A stretch of 64,000 nucleotides of DNA from Paracoccus lichenicola (GCF_009708075.1 NZ_WMBT01000008.1:99234-163233); one strand, 5' to 3'. Shown: positions 9,033 to 18,314, counted from the first letter of the stretch. Notes: a model not told the origin generated them from the sequence alone. Numbers and translations: made by a program.

Positions 9033-9547
9033 GGCTTGGCGCCCCGGAACAGGTCCCAGACCAGCCCTTCAAGCGGACCGGCGGGCAGGCTGAGCTTCAG
9101 AAGCCCCGCGAACAGCAGATAGACGACCAGGGCGAAGGTGATCCCCACCGGCACGGTCAACGCCAGGTTGCGCTTGCCGAAGGCCGCCGCCGTTGCCGCG
9201 AACAGCAACCCCGTGGCGATCGAAAAGCCCGCCGTGCTCAGCAGCGCCAGTTGCGCGGCCAGCCCGCCGACGATCCACAGGATCGGGCCGGTGTCTTGCG
9301 CCTCGCGTTCGGCCTTGCCGGACCGGAAGGCCTCGACCAGCGACCACAGCGACAGGCCCGCAAGGCCCAGGGCAATCCAGCGCGGCACGTCGGCGGGACC
9401 GACGCCGGCATAGCCGCCCGCCTGCGGCAGGCGCGCGGCGTCCCGCCAGATCACGACGGCGATACCGGCCAGGATCAAGGCTGCGACCAGCGTCGCCCCA
9501 TCGGGGCGACGCGTTGCGCCAGATCCTTGGGGGGTGGACCCGCTCAT
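9029..9547 (-). CDS. tctB: Tripartite tricarboxylate transporter, small permease
   Basis: A 172-residue membrane protein with four hydrophobic segments (about residues 18-36, 58-72, 90-125 and 135-155), the usual TctB topology. The start at 9547 was chosen because its ATG overlaps the tctC stop as ATGA, and the sequence then begins [17 protein letters not shown] followed by the first membrane helix. A longer reading would extend into tctC coding sequence. Poor sequence conservation is normal for this subunit; identification rests on size, topology and position between tctC and tctA. Confidence 0.9.
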
Positions 9548-10488
9548 TTCACCAGACCGATGTCCTTGAGGATCGCCCCGGTCGCGGCGATGTCCTTGTC
9601 CAGCTGCGCCTGGAAGTCCGCGCCCGCCAGATAGGTGTTGGCCCATCCCTTGGTGGCCAGCGCGTCCTGCCAGGTCTTGGACTGGACCATCCGGTCGATG
9701 TCGGCGCTGATCGCGGCCTTCTGTTCGTCGGTGATGCCGGGCGCCGCCGCGACCATGCGCCAGTTCTGCAAGGCCACGTCAAGTCCCGCTTCCTTCAGGG
9801 TCGGCGCGTCCACGCCCTCGATCCGCTCGTCGGACGACACGGCCAGGATCCGCAGCGCGCCCGCGTCCGCCTGGGCCTTGAACTCGCCCAGGGACGAGAT
9901 GCCCGCCGTCACCTGGCTGCCCAGGATCGCGGCCAGGGCCTCGCCGCCGCCGGAATAGGCGATGTAGTTGATCCTGGTCGGATCGACGCCCGCCGCCTTG
10001 GCGATCAGGCCCACGGCGATGTGGTCCGCGCCGCCCGCCGAGCCGCCCGCCCAGCTGACCGCGCCGGGATCGGCCTTCAGCGCCTCGATCAAGCCGTTGA
10101 TGTCCTGGATGTCGGAGGCTGCCGGAACCACGATGGCCTCGTATTCGCCGGTCAGCCGCGCGATGGGGGTCACGTCGGCCAGCGACACGGGGGACGCGTT
10201 GGTCAGGATCGCGCCGACCATCACGTAGCCGCCGACGATCAGCTGGTCGGGTTTGCCCTGCGCGCCCGCCACGAATTGCGCCAGCCCCACGGTGCCGCCC
10301 GCGCCCGGCACGTTCTGGACCTGCACGGTGTCGGAAATGCCCTCGGCTTGCAGCGCCTCCTGCATGGTGCGGGCGGTCTGGTCCCAACCGCCGCCCGGCG
10401 CCGCGGGGGCGATGATGGTGTAGTTCTCGGCGTAGGCCGGAACGGCAAGTGCGGCAGCGATCAGCGCCCCGAAAAGGGTGTGTTTCAT
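9544..10488 (-). CDS. tctC: Tripartite tricarboxylate transporter substrate-binding protein (Bug family)
   Basis: A 314-residue periplasmic solute receptor. A Sec signal peptide covers residues 1-20 (ends PAYA before ENYTI). The Bug/TctC signature is present: APAAPGGGWDQTARTMQEAL at about 27-46, VQNVPGAGGTVGLAQF at about 56-71, and the GGYVMVGAI segment. These loops contact the carboxylate ligand in known Bug proteins. It is the first gene of the transporter operon and overlaps tctB by ATGA. A 5-bp inverted repeat GTGAC-N16-GTCAC at 10548-10573 upstream is a weak candidate operator. Confidence 0.94.
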   Translation of the reverse strand: MKHTLFGALIAAALAVPAYAENYTIIAPAAPGGGWDQTARTMQEALQAEGISDTVQVQNVPGAGGTVGLAQFVAGAQGKPDQLIVGGYVMVGAILTNASPVSLADVTPIARLTGEYEAIVVPAASDIQDINGLIEALKADPGAVSWAGGSAGGADHIAVGLIAKAAGVDPTRINYIAYSGGGEALAAILGSQVTAGISSLGEFKAQADAGALRILAVSSDERIEGVDAPTLKEAGLDVALQNWRMVAAAPGITDEQKAAISADIDRMVQSKTWQDALATKGWANTYLAGADFQAQLDKDIAATGAILKDIGLVK

Positions 10489-10626
10489 GTCTGTCTATCC
10501 TCCCAAGATGCGCATAGGCGCGGCCCGGACCCTCCAGCCCGGATGCGGTGACCAAACACGATGAACCTGTCACCAAGCTGACATGGGCGTCCAGAAAAAA
10601 GGACGGTGGCGCGCCTGGCCGCCTGT

Positions 10627-10840
10627 CTGGCGAAGGCCATCGCCTTCGCCACGTCGCGACATCGCCATCGAAACCGCCGGGCCTCAAAGGCCCGGCCAGC
10701 GCCCGACCCGCCCCCGGCGGGCGCTTCACGCCCACCGGGTCGGGCGCTGGCCTTCCGTGGTCGCGGGGTTGCGCCGTCTTTAGTGGCACCGTTCCGGAGC
10801 GGGCGGGGGAAATGCTCGTCGCATTTCCTTGTCCCGCCCG
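10627..10840 (+). repeat. GC-rich structured dispersed repeat, copy A
   Basis: A 214-bp element that matches 42459-42673 almost throughout. It is built of hairpins: a 22-bp palindrome GGCGAAGGCC ... at 10629-10650, a CCGGGCCT/AGGCCCGG stem, and a terminal hairpin with outer arms GGGCGGG/CCCGCCC and inner stem GGAAATGC/GCATTTCC. It fills most of the 365-bp gap 10489-10853 between tctC and the gene for the binding protein, whose stop is 13 bp away. It contains no plausible gene. Confidence 0.85.
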
Positions 10841-10853
10841 TTCCGGGAAGGCC

Positions 10854-11903
10854 TTAATCCCGCCCGGTCGCCTGCCGCCAGCGGTCGATCAGCCGGGCGC
10901 GCTTGGCCTGGTCCAGATAGACCAGCAGGCCCGGGGTGACGGGCACGGGGCGCAACTGCGCGCCAAGCGCCGCCTGCATGGCCCGCGCGCTGTTCTCGCC
11001 CGCGACCTCCAGGCTGACGGCGGGCAGGCGCAGCTTTTCGGCCAGGATCGTCTGGCCTGCCCGCGACATGAAGAAGCCCAGGAACCGCGCGCCCAGGTCC
11101 GGCCGGGTGGCGGCGCGCGGCACCAGCCCCACGCGGGACACCACCACCGTGAAGTCGCGCGGCAGCACCATCCCCACATCCGGGTAGTCGCGCGCCCAGT
11201 CGGCGGCATAGGATCCCAGGATGTTGTAGCCGATCAGCAGCCGCCCGTCGTTCACGCGTTCCAGGATCTGCTGGCTGGTCGGGAACTGTTGGACATCTGC
11301 GCGGCCCATCGCGCCGATCACGGACCAGATGTCGGGAAAATGCTCCTGGTCGCGGGCCAGGAACAGGTAGCCCACGGCGGAGCGTTCGATGTCATAGGTG
11401 CCGACGCGGCCCCTGACGCCTACACCGCCATGGGCCAGCCAGTCCACCAGCTCGAACCGCGAGGACGGCGGGGGCCGGTCGCGGAAGGCGGGGCGGTGAT
11501 AGACCAGCACCGCAGGCTCGAAGGTCAGGGCATAGGCGGTGTCGCGCCAGTTCGCCCACCGGGGCCAGCCAGGGCTGTCGGGGGTCACGGCGGGCTGCGC
11601 ATAGCCGTCATTGGCCAGCTTGACCTGAAGATCCATGGCCGAGGAGAAGGCGAAATCCGCCGTATCCCGCCCCGCATCGGTTTCCGCGACGATGCGGTCG
11701 TTCAGCGCGCCCGTCAGCAGTTCCTCGTAACGGACGGTCACGTCGGGGTTCCGCGCCTGAAAGCCCGCGATCAGCGGCGCGGCCAGGTGGTTGTCCAGCG
11801 ACGAATAGATCGTCAGGATCTGGTCCCCGCCCCCGTAGATGAACAGGTCCGCCCGCGCGGGCAGCGAAAGCAGCATCAGGGCGGCGATCAGGCGCAGCAT
11901 CAT
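10854..11903 (-). CDS. Orphan periplasmic ABC-type (iron-type) binding protein
   Basis: A 349-residue extracellular solute-binding protein of the FbpA/SBP_bac type. Signal peptide residues 1-18 (ends PARA before DLFIYGGG). The body shows the type-II fold pattern: LTIYSSLD, VRYEELLTGALNDRI, FAFSSAMDLQVKL, YNILGSYA. No ABC permease or ATPase lies beside it. It is divergent from the TctD/TctE genes, with 78 bp between starts. In TctDE-like systems such proteins can act as accessory ligand sensors for the kinase, so a sensing role is as likely as transport. The start with two adjacent methionines is at 11903. Confidence 0.88.
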   Translation of the reverse strand: MMLRLIAALMLLSLPARADLFIYGGGDQILTIYSSLDNHLAAPLIAGFQARNPDVTVRYEELLTGALNDRIVAETDAGRDTADFAFSSAMDLQVKLANDGYAQPAVTPDSPGWPRWANWRDTAYALTFEPAVLVYHRPAFRDRPPPSSRFELVDWLAHGGVGVRGRVGTYDIERSAVGYLFLARDQEHFPDIWSVIGAMGRADVQQFPTSQQILERVNDGRLLIGYNILGSYAADWARDYPDVGMVLPRDFTVVVSRVGLVPRAATRPDLGARFLGFFMSRAGQTILAEKLRLPAVSLEVAGENSARAMQAALGAQLRPVPVTPGLLVYLDQAKRARLIDRWRQATGRD

Positions 11904-11981
11904 GGCCCGATCATGGCAGCGCCCGCCCCGGTTCACAACGCCCCTGCGCGCGGCTATCGTGGCCGTCCAGGGGGGACAGGG

Positions 11982-12650
11982 ATGCGGCTTCTGCTGGTCG
12001 AGGACAATGAACAGCTGGCCGAGGCGCTGCAATCCCTGCTGGCGGGCGCGGGCCATGCCGTGGACCGGGTGGCCGACGGCGCATCGGCCGAGGCGCTGGC
12101 CGCCGCCGAACGCTTCGACCTGATCATCCTGGACCTGAACCTGCCGCAGATGGACGGGCTGTCGGTGCTGCGCGCGCTGCGGGCGCGCAGCAACCAGGCC
12201 GCCGTGCTGATCCTGACCGCGCGCGGCGCGCCCGAGGACCGGATCCGGGGCCTGGACCTCGGGGCCGACGACTACATGGTCAAGCCCTTCGATATCGGCG
12301 AGTTCGAGGCCCGGGTCCGGTCGCTGCTGCGCCGCCAGGCGGGGCTGCGGGCGGCGGTGGTCACGGTGGGCGATGTCACGCTGGATCTGGCGGCGCGGCG
12401 GTTCACGGCGGGGGGCGCGGCGCTGGACCTGCCCGCCCGGGAACTGGCGCTGCTGGAACTGCTGTTCATGCGGGCGGGCAAGGTCGTGACCAAGGACGCC
12501 ATCGTCCAGTCCCTGACCAGCCTGGACGACAGCCTGTCGGAAAACGCCATCGAGCAATATGCCAGCCGCCTGCGCCGCCGCCTTGCGCCGCACGGCGTGC
12601 ATCTGCGCACCGCGCGCGGCATCGGGTATTACATCGACAGGTCGGCCTGA
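11982..12650 (+). CDS. tctD: OmpR/PhoB-family response regulator, TctD-like
   Basis: A 222-residue regulator. The receiver domain (residues 1-115) has the acidic pocket Glu8-Asp9, phosphoacceptor Asp51 in IILDLNLPQMDG, Thr in LTARG and Lys in DDYMVKPFD. The C-terminal winged helix (about 125-220) ends RTARGIGYYI, typical of OmpR-type DNA-binding domains. GGGGGGACAGGG precedes the ATG. The kinase gene overlaps its stop by 1 bp. Position next to tctCBA and the sensor type identify it as the regulator of tricarboxylate uptake, by analogy with Salmonella TctD. Confidence 0.92.
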   Translation: MRLLLVEDNEQLAEALQSLLAGAGHAVDRVADGASAEALAAAERFDLIILDLNLPQMDGLSVLRALRARSNQAAVLILTARGAPEDRIRGLDLGADDYMVKPFDIGEFEARVRSLLRRQAGLRAAVVTVGDVTLDLAARRFTAGGAALDLPARELALLELLFMRAGKVVTKDAIVQSLTSLDDSLSENAIEQYASRLRRRLAPHGVHLRTARGIGYYIDRSA

Positions 12651-14020
12651 TGGGATCGCTGCGGCGGCGCCTGCTGGGCTGGCTGCTGGCCGCGACCGCC
12701 GTGCTGGGCCTGCTGGCGCTGTTCGACACCTGGCGCGAGGCCGTGGCCACCGCGACCCTCGTGTCCGACCGGGTGCTGGCCGGGTCCGCCCTGGCGATTG
12801 CCGAGCGCGTCACGGTGGACGAGGATACGGGCCTGCAGGTGGACATTCCCTATTCCGCGTTGGAGATGCTGACCTCGACCGCGCAGGATCGGGTGTTCTA
12901 TCGCGTCGATGGTCCCCTGGGCTTCCTGACGGGCTATGCCGACCTGACGCCCGCGCCCACCGACCGGGACGGGCGCGGCTTTGCCGACGGCATCCACGCG
13001 GGCGACAGGGTCCGCATCATCACCCTGGCCCGCACCGTGTCCACGGGGGTCGAATCCATCCCCTTCGCCGTGACGGTGGCGGAATCGACGCTGGCGCGGC
13101 GGGATCTCGCGCGGTCGATCCTGATCCGGTCGGCGCTGCGGCTGGCGGGCATGATCGCGGGCGCCGCGCTGATCGTCTGGATCGCCGTGCCGCTGGCGCT
13201 GCGCCCCCTGCGCCGGCTGGGCGAGGCCATCGCCGCCCGGTCCCCGGGCGACCTGTCGCCCATCCGCGAACCCGTGCCCCTGGAGGTCCAGGGCCTGGTC
13301 GAGGCGGTCAACTCCTTCATGGCCCGCCTTGCCACCGCGCTGGACGCGCTGCGCAACTTCACCGGCAATGCCAGCCACCAGTTGCGCACGCCCCTGGCCG
13401 TGCTGCGCACGCAGATGGCGCTGGCCGGGCGGGCGGATACCCCGGGGGCGATGCGACAGGCGGTGGCCAAGGGCGACGCGGCGCTGGCCCATGCCGAACG
13501 GGTGCTGGCGCAACTGCTGCTGCTGGCGCGCGTCGATGCCGCGCCGGGGCAGGGGGCGCTGGCCGCCGTCGATCTGGCGGCGCTGGCCCGCGATGTCACG
13601 GGCGAGGCGGTCCCGCGCGCGGCCGAGGCCGGCATCGACCTGGGGTTCGAGGGCCAGCCCGCACAGGTTCGCGCCGAACCCGTCCTGCTGGCCGAGGCGC
13701 TGGCGAACCTGATCGACAATGCGCTGGCCTATGCCGGGCGCGGCGCGGTGGTGACGGTCAGCGTTCGCGCCGATGGCGATCACGCGGTCCTTGCGGTCAC
13801 CGACGACGGTCCCGGCATCCCGCCCGGCCTGCGCGCCCGGCTTGGCGCGCGCTTTGCCCGGGGCGCGCGCGATGAGGCCAAGGGGCTTGGCCTGGGCCTG
13901 CCCATCGTGGCCGAGATCGCCGCCCTGTTCGGCGGCGGCCTGTCCTTGCGGGACGCACCCGGCGGGCGCGGCCTGCGGGCGGAACTGCGGCTGCGGCGGG
14001 CGGACGGCCCGCCGTCTTGA
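12650..14020 (+). CDS. tctE: TctE-like sensor histidine kinase
   Basis: A 456-residue membrane kinase. A first membrane helix (about residues 9-28) and a second (about 163-185) flank a periplasmic domain of the 2CSK_N type (AIAERVTVDEDTGLQVDIPY near 47-66), which is characteristic of TctE. The dimerisation box contains His243 in NASHQLRTPLAV; N, G1 and G2 boxes follow (LIDNALAYAG, VTDDGPGIP, GLGLGLPIV). It autophosphorylates and passes phosphate to the adjacent regulator. The ATG overlaps the tctD stop (TGATG). The gene ends 6 bp from a convergent one. Confidence 0.93.
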   Translation: MGSLRRRLLGWLLAATAVLGLLALFDTWREAVATATLVSDRVLAGSALAIAERVTVDEDTGLQVDIPYSALEMLTSTAQDRVFYRVDGPLGFLTGYADLTPAPTDRDGRGFADGIHAGDRVRIITLARTVSTGVESIPFAVTVAESTLARRDLARSILIRSALRLAGMIAGAALIVWIAVPLALRPLRRLGEAIAARSPGDLSPIREPVPLEVQGLVEAVNSFMARLATALDALRNFTGNASHQLRTPLAVLRTQMALAGRADTPGAMRQAVAKGDAALAHAERVLAQLLLLARVDAAPGQGALAAVDLAALARDVTGEAVPRAAEAGIDLGFEGQPAQVRAEPVLLAEALANLIDNALAYAGRGAVVTVSVRADGDHAVLAVTDDGPGIPPGLRARLGARFARGARDEAKGLGLGLPIVAEIAALFGGGLSLRDAPGGRGLRAELRLRRADGPPS

Positions 14021-14026
14021 CGCCCG

Positions 14027-14764
14027 TCAGCGCATCAGGCTGTCGGCCTGCGCGGCCGTCAGGTATCCCGTCGCCTGCATCCCGTTGGCCCGCTGCCACG
14101 AGGCGATGGCGTTGCGGGTGCCCTGCCCGAAGGCGCCGTCGATGCCGCGCGTGTCATAACCCCGCCGCGTCAGCCCGGCCTGGATCGCCGCCTTTTGCGA
14201 CCGGCCGAGGCCCAGGTCGGCCTCGGCGTCCGCCGGGCCGAGGCCGGTGGCTGTGGCCTGGCTGCTGTTGCTGCGGGGGGCGGTGCCGCGCAGGATCTCG
14301 TTGGCCTGCGCGGTCGTCAGGCTGCCGGTCTGGGTATAGCTCCGGTCGCGCTGCCACAGGGCGATGGCCCGGCGGGTGCCCGCGCCGAAATTGCCGTCCG
14401 TGCCGTTGGTGCCGTAGCCAAGCGCGTTCAGCCGCCGCTGCACCGTGATCCGCTGGTCGCGGCTCAGCCCGCTGGTGTCGCCGGTGCCCGCATAGGGATC
14501 GGCGCGCGAGGCGCTCGATCCGCCCAGGCGTTCGATCCCGTCTCGCGCCTGTCTCGCGTAAAGCCCGCTCGGGAACTGTTGCAGATAGGACTGGTAACCC
14601 CGGATCGTGTTGCGTTCCTGCGCCTGCGCGAAGGCGGCGCGGTCCTGTTCCTGCGACAGGTATTGCCGCGCCACGCCGCCGATGATGTTGCCCAGGTCCT
14701 GGGCCTGTACGGGCACGGTCAAGGTTGCGGCGACAAAGGCCGCGGAAAGCATGGTCCTGACCAT
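14027..14764 (-). CDS. Exported peptidoglycan-binding domain protein
   Basis: A 245-residue exported protein. A signal peptide (residues 1-23, ends VQAQ) is followed by a helical Gln-rich segment (YLSQEQDRAAFAQAQERNT, about 35-60) and two PG_binding_1 repeats (about 105-165 and 185-240), each with the pattern LGYGTNGTDGNFGAGTRRA or RGYDTRGIDGAFGQGTRNA. These three-helix modules anchor proteins to peptidoglycan. No catalytic domain is present, so it is probably a structural or targeting protein. Start at 14764 is the first Met before the signal sequence; a longer frame adds a non-signal extension. Confidence 0.86.
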   Translation of the reverse strand: MVRTMLSAAFVAATLTVPVQAQDLGNIIGGVARQYLSQEQDRAAFAQAQERNTIRGYQSYLQQFPSGLYARQARDGIERLGGSSASRADPYAGTGDTSGLSRDQRITVQRRLNALGYGTNGTDGNFGAGTRRAIALWQRDRSYTQTGSLTTAQANEILRGTAPRSNSSQATATGLGPADAEADLGLGRSQKAAIQAGLTRRGYDTRGIDGAFGQGTRNAIASWQRANGMQATGYLTAAQADSLMR

Positions 14765-14851
14765 CGGATGGTCCTCTCCCTGTGGTTCATGCCCCCGGAC
14801 GGGGCTTCGATCATATAGCACGGAAAAAGGCTTTCGGTTCCAGCGGGTTTT

Positions 14852-15784
14852 CTATCCTTGCGGAGTCATCGCCTTGCGCTGGCGGCTGCGTTCCAGGCCC
14901 AGCTGGCGTTCGCGCCAGATGATGGCGATGCCCGCCCCGATCACGAGGGCCGCGCCGGCCAGGACGACGCGCGTGGGCGCCTCGCCGAAGACATGCCAGC
15001 CGATGGCGATGGCCAGCAGCATCGAGACATATTCGAAGGGCGCCACCAGCGAGGCATCGGCAAAGCGATAGGCCGAGGTCAGCATGATCTGCGCCACGCC
15101 GCCCAGGATGCCGCTGCCCACCAGCAGCGCGGCGGTCCGCGCGTCGGGCATCACCCAGCCGAAGGGCAGCGTCAGCAGCCCCAGGATCGTCGAGGTGACG
15201 GAAAACCAGAACACGATGGCCGCCGTGCGTTCGTCCTGCACCAGGCGGCGCACGAAGATCTGCGCCAGCGCCGATCCCACCGCCCCCCCAACGGCGACCA
15301 CCGCGCCCAAGCTGCGCCAGGGATCGGCGGGCGCGTCCAGCCGCAGCTGCGGCGACAGCACGACCAGCACCCCGGTCAGCCCGACGCCCACCATGGACAG
15401 GCGGAACAGGCGCACGTCCTCGCCCAGGAACATCGCGGCGAAGATGACGACCAGCAAGGGCGCGGCATAGCCGATGGCCGTCACCTCGGGAAAGGACAGC
15501 AGCGACAAGGCCCAGAAGTTCAGCGCCATGGCGGTGGTGCCCACGATGCCGCGATAGAAATGGCCCAAGGGGCGGACGGTGCGCAGCCCCACCGACAGCT
15601 CGCCGCGAAAGGCCAGCCATGTCAGGATCACCGGGATGGCGAAGATCGAGCGGAAGAAGACCTGCTGGCCGGGGGGCACGCCGGTCCCTTCCGAGGTGGC
15701 CTTGATCATCGCGGCCATGACCGTGAACACCGCCACGCTGGCGCATTTCAGCAGGATGCCCTGCATCGGATTGGGGTGGGGCAT
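14852..15784 (-). CDS. EamA/DMT-family transporter
   Basis: A 310-residue inner-membrane exporter of the drug/metabolite transporter superfamily with ten predicted helices in two EamA repeats (about 12-145 and 160-290). Conserved features include GVPPGQQVFFRSIFAIPVI near residue 33, and FEYVSMLLAIAIGWHVFGE near 255, a form typical of the proline/glutamate-rich end of EamA repeats. The protein ends in a basic tail (RQLGLERSRQRKA), consistent with inside-positive topology. Start at 15784 is preferred to upstream starts because the first helix begins at residue 8. Substrate unknown; such proteins often export amino acids or nucleosides. Confidence 0.9.
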   Translation of the reverse strand: MPHPNPMQGILLKCASVAVFTVMAAMIKATSEGTGVPPGQQVFFRSIFAIPVILTWLAFRGELSVGLRTVRPLGHFYRGIVGTTAMALNFWALSLLSFPEVTAIGYAAPLLVVIFAAMFLGEDVRLFRLSMVGVGLTGVLVVLSPQLRLDAPADPWRSLGAVVAVGGAVGSALAQIFVRRLVQDERTAAIVFWFSVTSTILGLLTLPFGWVMPDARTAALLVGSGILGGVAQIMLTSAYRFADASLVAPFEYVSMLLAIAIGWHVFGEAPTRVVLAGAALVIGAGIAIIWRERQLGLERSRQRKAMTPQG

Positions 15785-15885
15785 GGGGAACCGTCCGTGT
15801 CGGGCGCCCCCTGTTAGGACGCCCCGCGCCGGGCCACAAGGGGCGGCTTGCAGGCCCTGCAGGTCCTGTGGCCGGGATGGGGGCG

Positions 15886-17574
15886 TCAATCGCCCCCGGA
15901 TTGCAGCGCCAGCAGATGCGCCCGCAGCCGCTCCAGCCCCGCCACGTCCCAGCCTTGGGGCTGCGTGACCGCCATCCAGGGGGCGATGTGGTCCTCATGG
16001 GCGTAAAGATGCCCGTGCCCCATCGGCACGTGCAGCGCCAGCGCCATGTCCAGGGCCAGTTGCAGGAAGCTGACGATGGGATACCAGTGCAGGTCCGGGG
16101 ACACGTCGGGACCGCGCGGCGCGCTCATCCAGTCGGGGCGGCGCCAGACCGATCCGGTGTTGAAGAACACGATGGGGTCGCTGGCATATTGCAGATAGAC
16201 GATGCGGATCCCGCCCCAGGGATCCCCCACCGACAGCCCCTGCCGCCCGTTCGTGAAGCGCACCGTCTGCCCCCGTTCCATCCGGGGCAGCCATTCGGGG
16301 GACGCGGGGTCGCGTTCCCGCGTCAGCGTTTGCCACAGCGGGCTGACGAAGGGCGGCCCGACCCACAGCGCGCCCGCGAAGGGCTGGTCGATCATCTCGG
16401 ACAGGCGCAAGGACTGCTGCGAGCTGTAGGCGCCCAGGCTGAGACCGTACAGATACAGTTCCGGTCGGTCCGCCTCGGGCAGGGTCAGCCAGTGGCGGCG
16501 CACGGCGCTGAACAGGGCGCGGCCGGCCTCGGCGGAATATTCGGGTTCGACCAGCAGGGAAATCCAGCTTTGCAGATAGGAATACTGGATCGCCACCGTC
16601 GCCACGTCGCCGCGGTGCAGGTATTCCAGCGTGGTCATCGCCGCAGGATCCAGCCAGCCGGTGCCGGTGGGCATGGCGACCACCAGGACGCTACGGTCGA
16701 ACCCGCCGATGCGGTCCAGTTCGGCCACGGCCAGGGCGGCGCGGTCCTCGGCCGTGTCGGCGGCGTTGAGGCCCACATAGGCGCGCAGGGGCTGCATGGT
16801 GCTGCCGCCCGTGACGGCGGCGATGGCCTGGGCCGTGGGGGTGGTGGCGACATAGCTGCGGCCTTCGCGGCCCAGATCCTCCCACGCGACCAGGGATGCG
16901 GGGCTGCCGGGCAGCAGGGGATCGGCGGGCGGCAGGATGTCGGGCGGGATCACCGCGTCCAGCGTGCGGGCCGATGTGTCGGCCATGCGGATGAAGCCGC
17001 TGAACAGCACGCCATTGGCCAGCGACCACAGCAGGATGCCGCCGATGATCAGCCCCAGCAGATGCGCGGCGCGGCGCGGCACCAGCCAGGCGATGCGCCG
17101 GATCAGCCGGCGGACCAGCAAGGCGATCAGCTTGCCCCCGGCCAGCAGGACCGCCGCCACCGCCAGGGCGATGGCGCCGATCATCAAGGGCAGGCCGGGC
17201 GGCGCAAGCGCCATGCCCATCGGCGCGCGGATGGAATTCTGCCAGTCGGTCGCCCGCGCCAGGAAAAGCCCCACGATCAGCGCCGCCGCCGTGGCGAAGG
17301 CCAGCAGCAACCCCCGCCCGGTCCGCCCCCCGATCAGCGGCAGTTCCAGCGTGACCCAGATCCAGCGGCCCAGCACCGCGACGCCATAGCCCGACGCGAA
17401 GCAGACCCCGGCCAGCACGCCCTGCACCCCCTGGCCGCGCGGGATCAGGCTGGGGGTCAGGGAGGCCGCCATGAACAGCGCGCCCAGCACCAGCCCCATG
17501 CCCGAGACGTTTCCCGCGATGCGGCGCAGGGCAGAAGGCCGGTCGGCGGTCGGGGGATGATCCGGTCTTTTCAT
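15886..17574 (-). CDS. Membrane-anchored alpha/beta hydrolase (N-terminal TM, PF10081-type)
   Basis: A 562-residue protein. Residues 1-215 contain five hydrophobic segments; the C-terminal 330 residues are an alpha/beta hydrolase with nucleophile in LYGLSLGAYSS (GxSxG) at about residue 380. This arrangement matches the alpha/beta-hydrolase family N-terminus plus catalytic domain found in mycobacterial and proteobacterial membrane hydrolases of unknown substrate. Other conserved-looking pieces are VLVVAMPTGTGWLDP and YVGLNAADTAEDRA. The active domain probably faces the periplasm or lies at the membrane. It follows the EamA gene with 101 bp between and is transcribed the same way. Confidence 0.87.
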   Translation of the reverse strand: MKRPDHPPTADRPSALRRIAGNVSGMGLVLGALFMAASLTPSLIPRGQGVQGVLAGVCFASGYGVAVLGRWIWVTLELPLIGGRTGRGLLLAFATAAALIVGLFLARATDWQNSIRAPMGMALAPPGLPLMIGAIALAVAAVLLAGGKLIALLVRRLIRRIAWLVPRRAAHLLGLIIGGILLWSLANGVLFSGFIRMADTSARTLDAVIPPDILPPADPLLPGSPASLVAWEDLGREGRSYVATTPTAQAIAAVTGGSTMQPLRAYVGLNAADTAEDRAALAVAELDRIGGFDRSVLVVAMPTGTGWLDPAAMTTLEYLHRGDVATVAIQYSYLQSWISLLVEPEYSAEAGRALFSAVRRHWLTLPEADRPELYLYGLSLGAYSSQQSLRLSEMIDQPFAGALWVGPPFVSPLWQTLTRERDPASPEWLPRMERGQTVRFTNGRQGLSVGDPWGGIRIVYLQYASDPIVFFNTGSVWRRPDWMSAPRGPDVSPDLHWYPIVSFLQLALDMALALHVPMGHGHLYAHEDHIAPWMAVTQPQGWDVAGLERLRAHLLALQSGGD

Positions 17575-17639
17575 GGGCCGATCAGGGCCGATCGCGCGGG
17601 CCGCGTCAACCGCCTTCGACGCGCCCGATCCGCAGGGCC

Positions 17640-17760
17640 GGCGGCCAGGACCGGCGCTGCCTGGAAGGGGCGGGGCGGGCGCCGGCCTCTCGTGGTCGCG
17701 GGGTTGCACCGTCGCGTGGCGGGCGGGGAAAACGCCAGCCGCGTTTTCTTGTCCCGCCCG
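17640..17760 (+). repeat. GC-rich structured dispersed repeat, copy C (partial)
   Basis: The 3' half of the 215-bp element. It shares GTGGTCGCGGGG with copies A and B and ends in the same hairpin with outer arms GGGCGGG/CCCGCCC, but the inner stem is GAAAACGC/GCGTTTTC, a compensated variant. It begins about 65 bp upstream of the hydrolase start and ends 12 bp from the soxG stop, so it lies in the soxG 3' flank. The 197-bp gap contains nothing else. Confidence 0.7.
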
Positions 17761-17771
17761 TTCACCGCCCC

Positions 17772-18302
17772 TTACAGGCCCGCCGCGATCTCCTGCCGGA
17801 CCTGCGCCAGCAAGGACCGGACATGCGGGGCGAAGCTGCGCCACACGTCCATGCGGAAATCGGCCGGGCCGTCACGCCACAGGACGACGGTTGCGCTGTC
17901 GAAGACCGTGCGGGCCGCCGTGCCCACGGGCATCGCCGCGACATTGCGCGGGCAGCAGGCCGCCAGCAGGTCCAGCACGGCGGGACCGGACAGGCGCAGC
18001 GTGACCTCTCGGTCGCTGATGTCCACCAGGCTGTGGGGCGCATCGGCATAGACCGCGCGCGCCGGACTTGCCAGGTCGGTCCCCTCGGGCGCGGTCAGCA
18101 GCCATTCGTCGGGACCAAGGCACAGCGCCTCGGTTCCGTTGGCGACGGCGCGGGCGCCCACGCGGGCGGGCAGGTCCAGGCCAAGCGCCTGCGCCAGCGT
18201 GGCCCGGTGCGCGGGCTTGACGCGCAGCGACAGGCGCAAGGCGGGGACCACATCCTCGACCAGGACGGGCGAGGCGTCGAAGTGATGCTTCTGGTTGGTC
18301 AT
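17772..18302 (-). CDS. soxG: Sarcosine oxidase gamma subunit
   Basis: A 176-residue subunit of heterotetrameric sarcosine oxidase. It has the SoxG/GcvT-like fold pattern: ALGLDLPARVGARAVANG near 40-57, GPDEWLLTAPEG near 68-79, HSLVDISDREVTLRLSGPAV near 92-111, and a C-terminal region FRMDVWRSFAPHV. It has no cofactor of its own and packs on the alpha subunit near the tetrahydrofolate site. It lies last in soxBDAG, 12 bp after soxA, so cotranscription is certain. Confidence 0.93.
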   Translation of the reverse strand: MTNQKHHFDASPVLVEDVVPALRLSLRVKPAHRATLAQALGLDLPARVGARAVANGTEALCLGPDEWLLTAPEGTDLASPARAVYADAPHSLVDISDREVTLRLSGPAVLDLLAACCPRNVAAMPVGTAARTVFDSATVVLWRDGPADFRMDVWRSFAPHVRSLLAQVRQEIAAGL

Positions 18303-18314
18303 CGTCGCTTCTCC

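Noticed and set aside
17605..17640. Extension of copy C of the GC-rich repeat to full length
   Set aside because: The 5' half does not align with copies A and B beyond scattered GC-rich matches.
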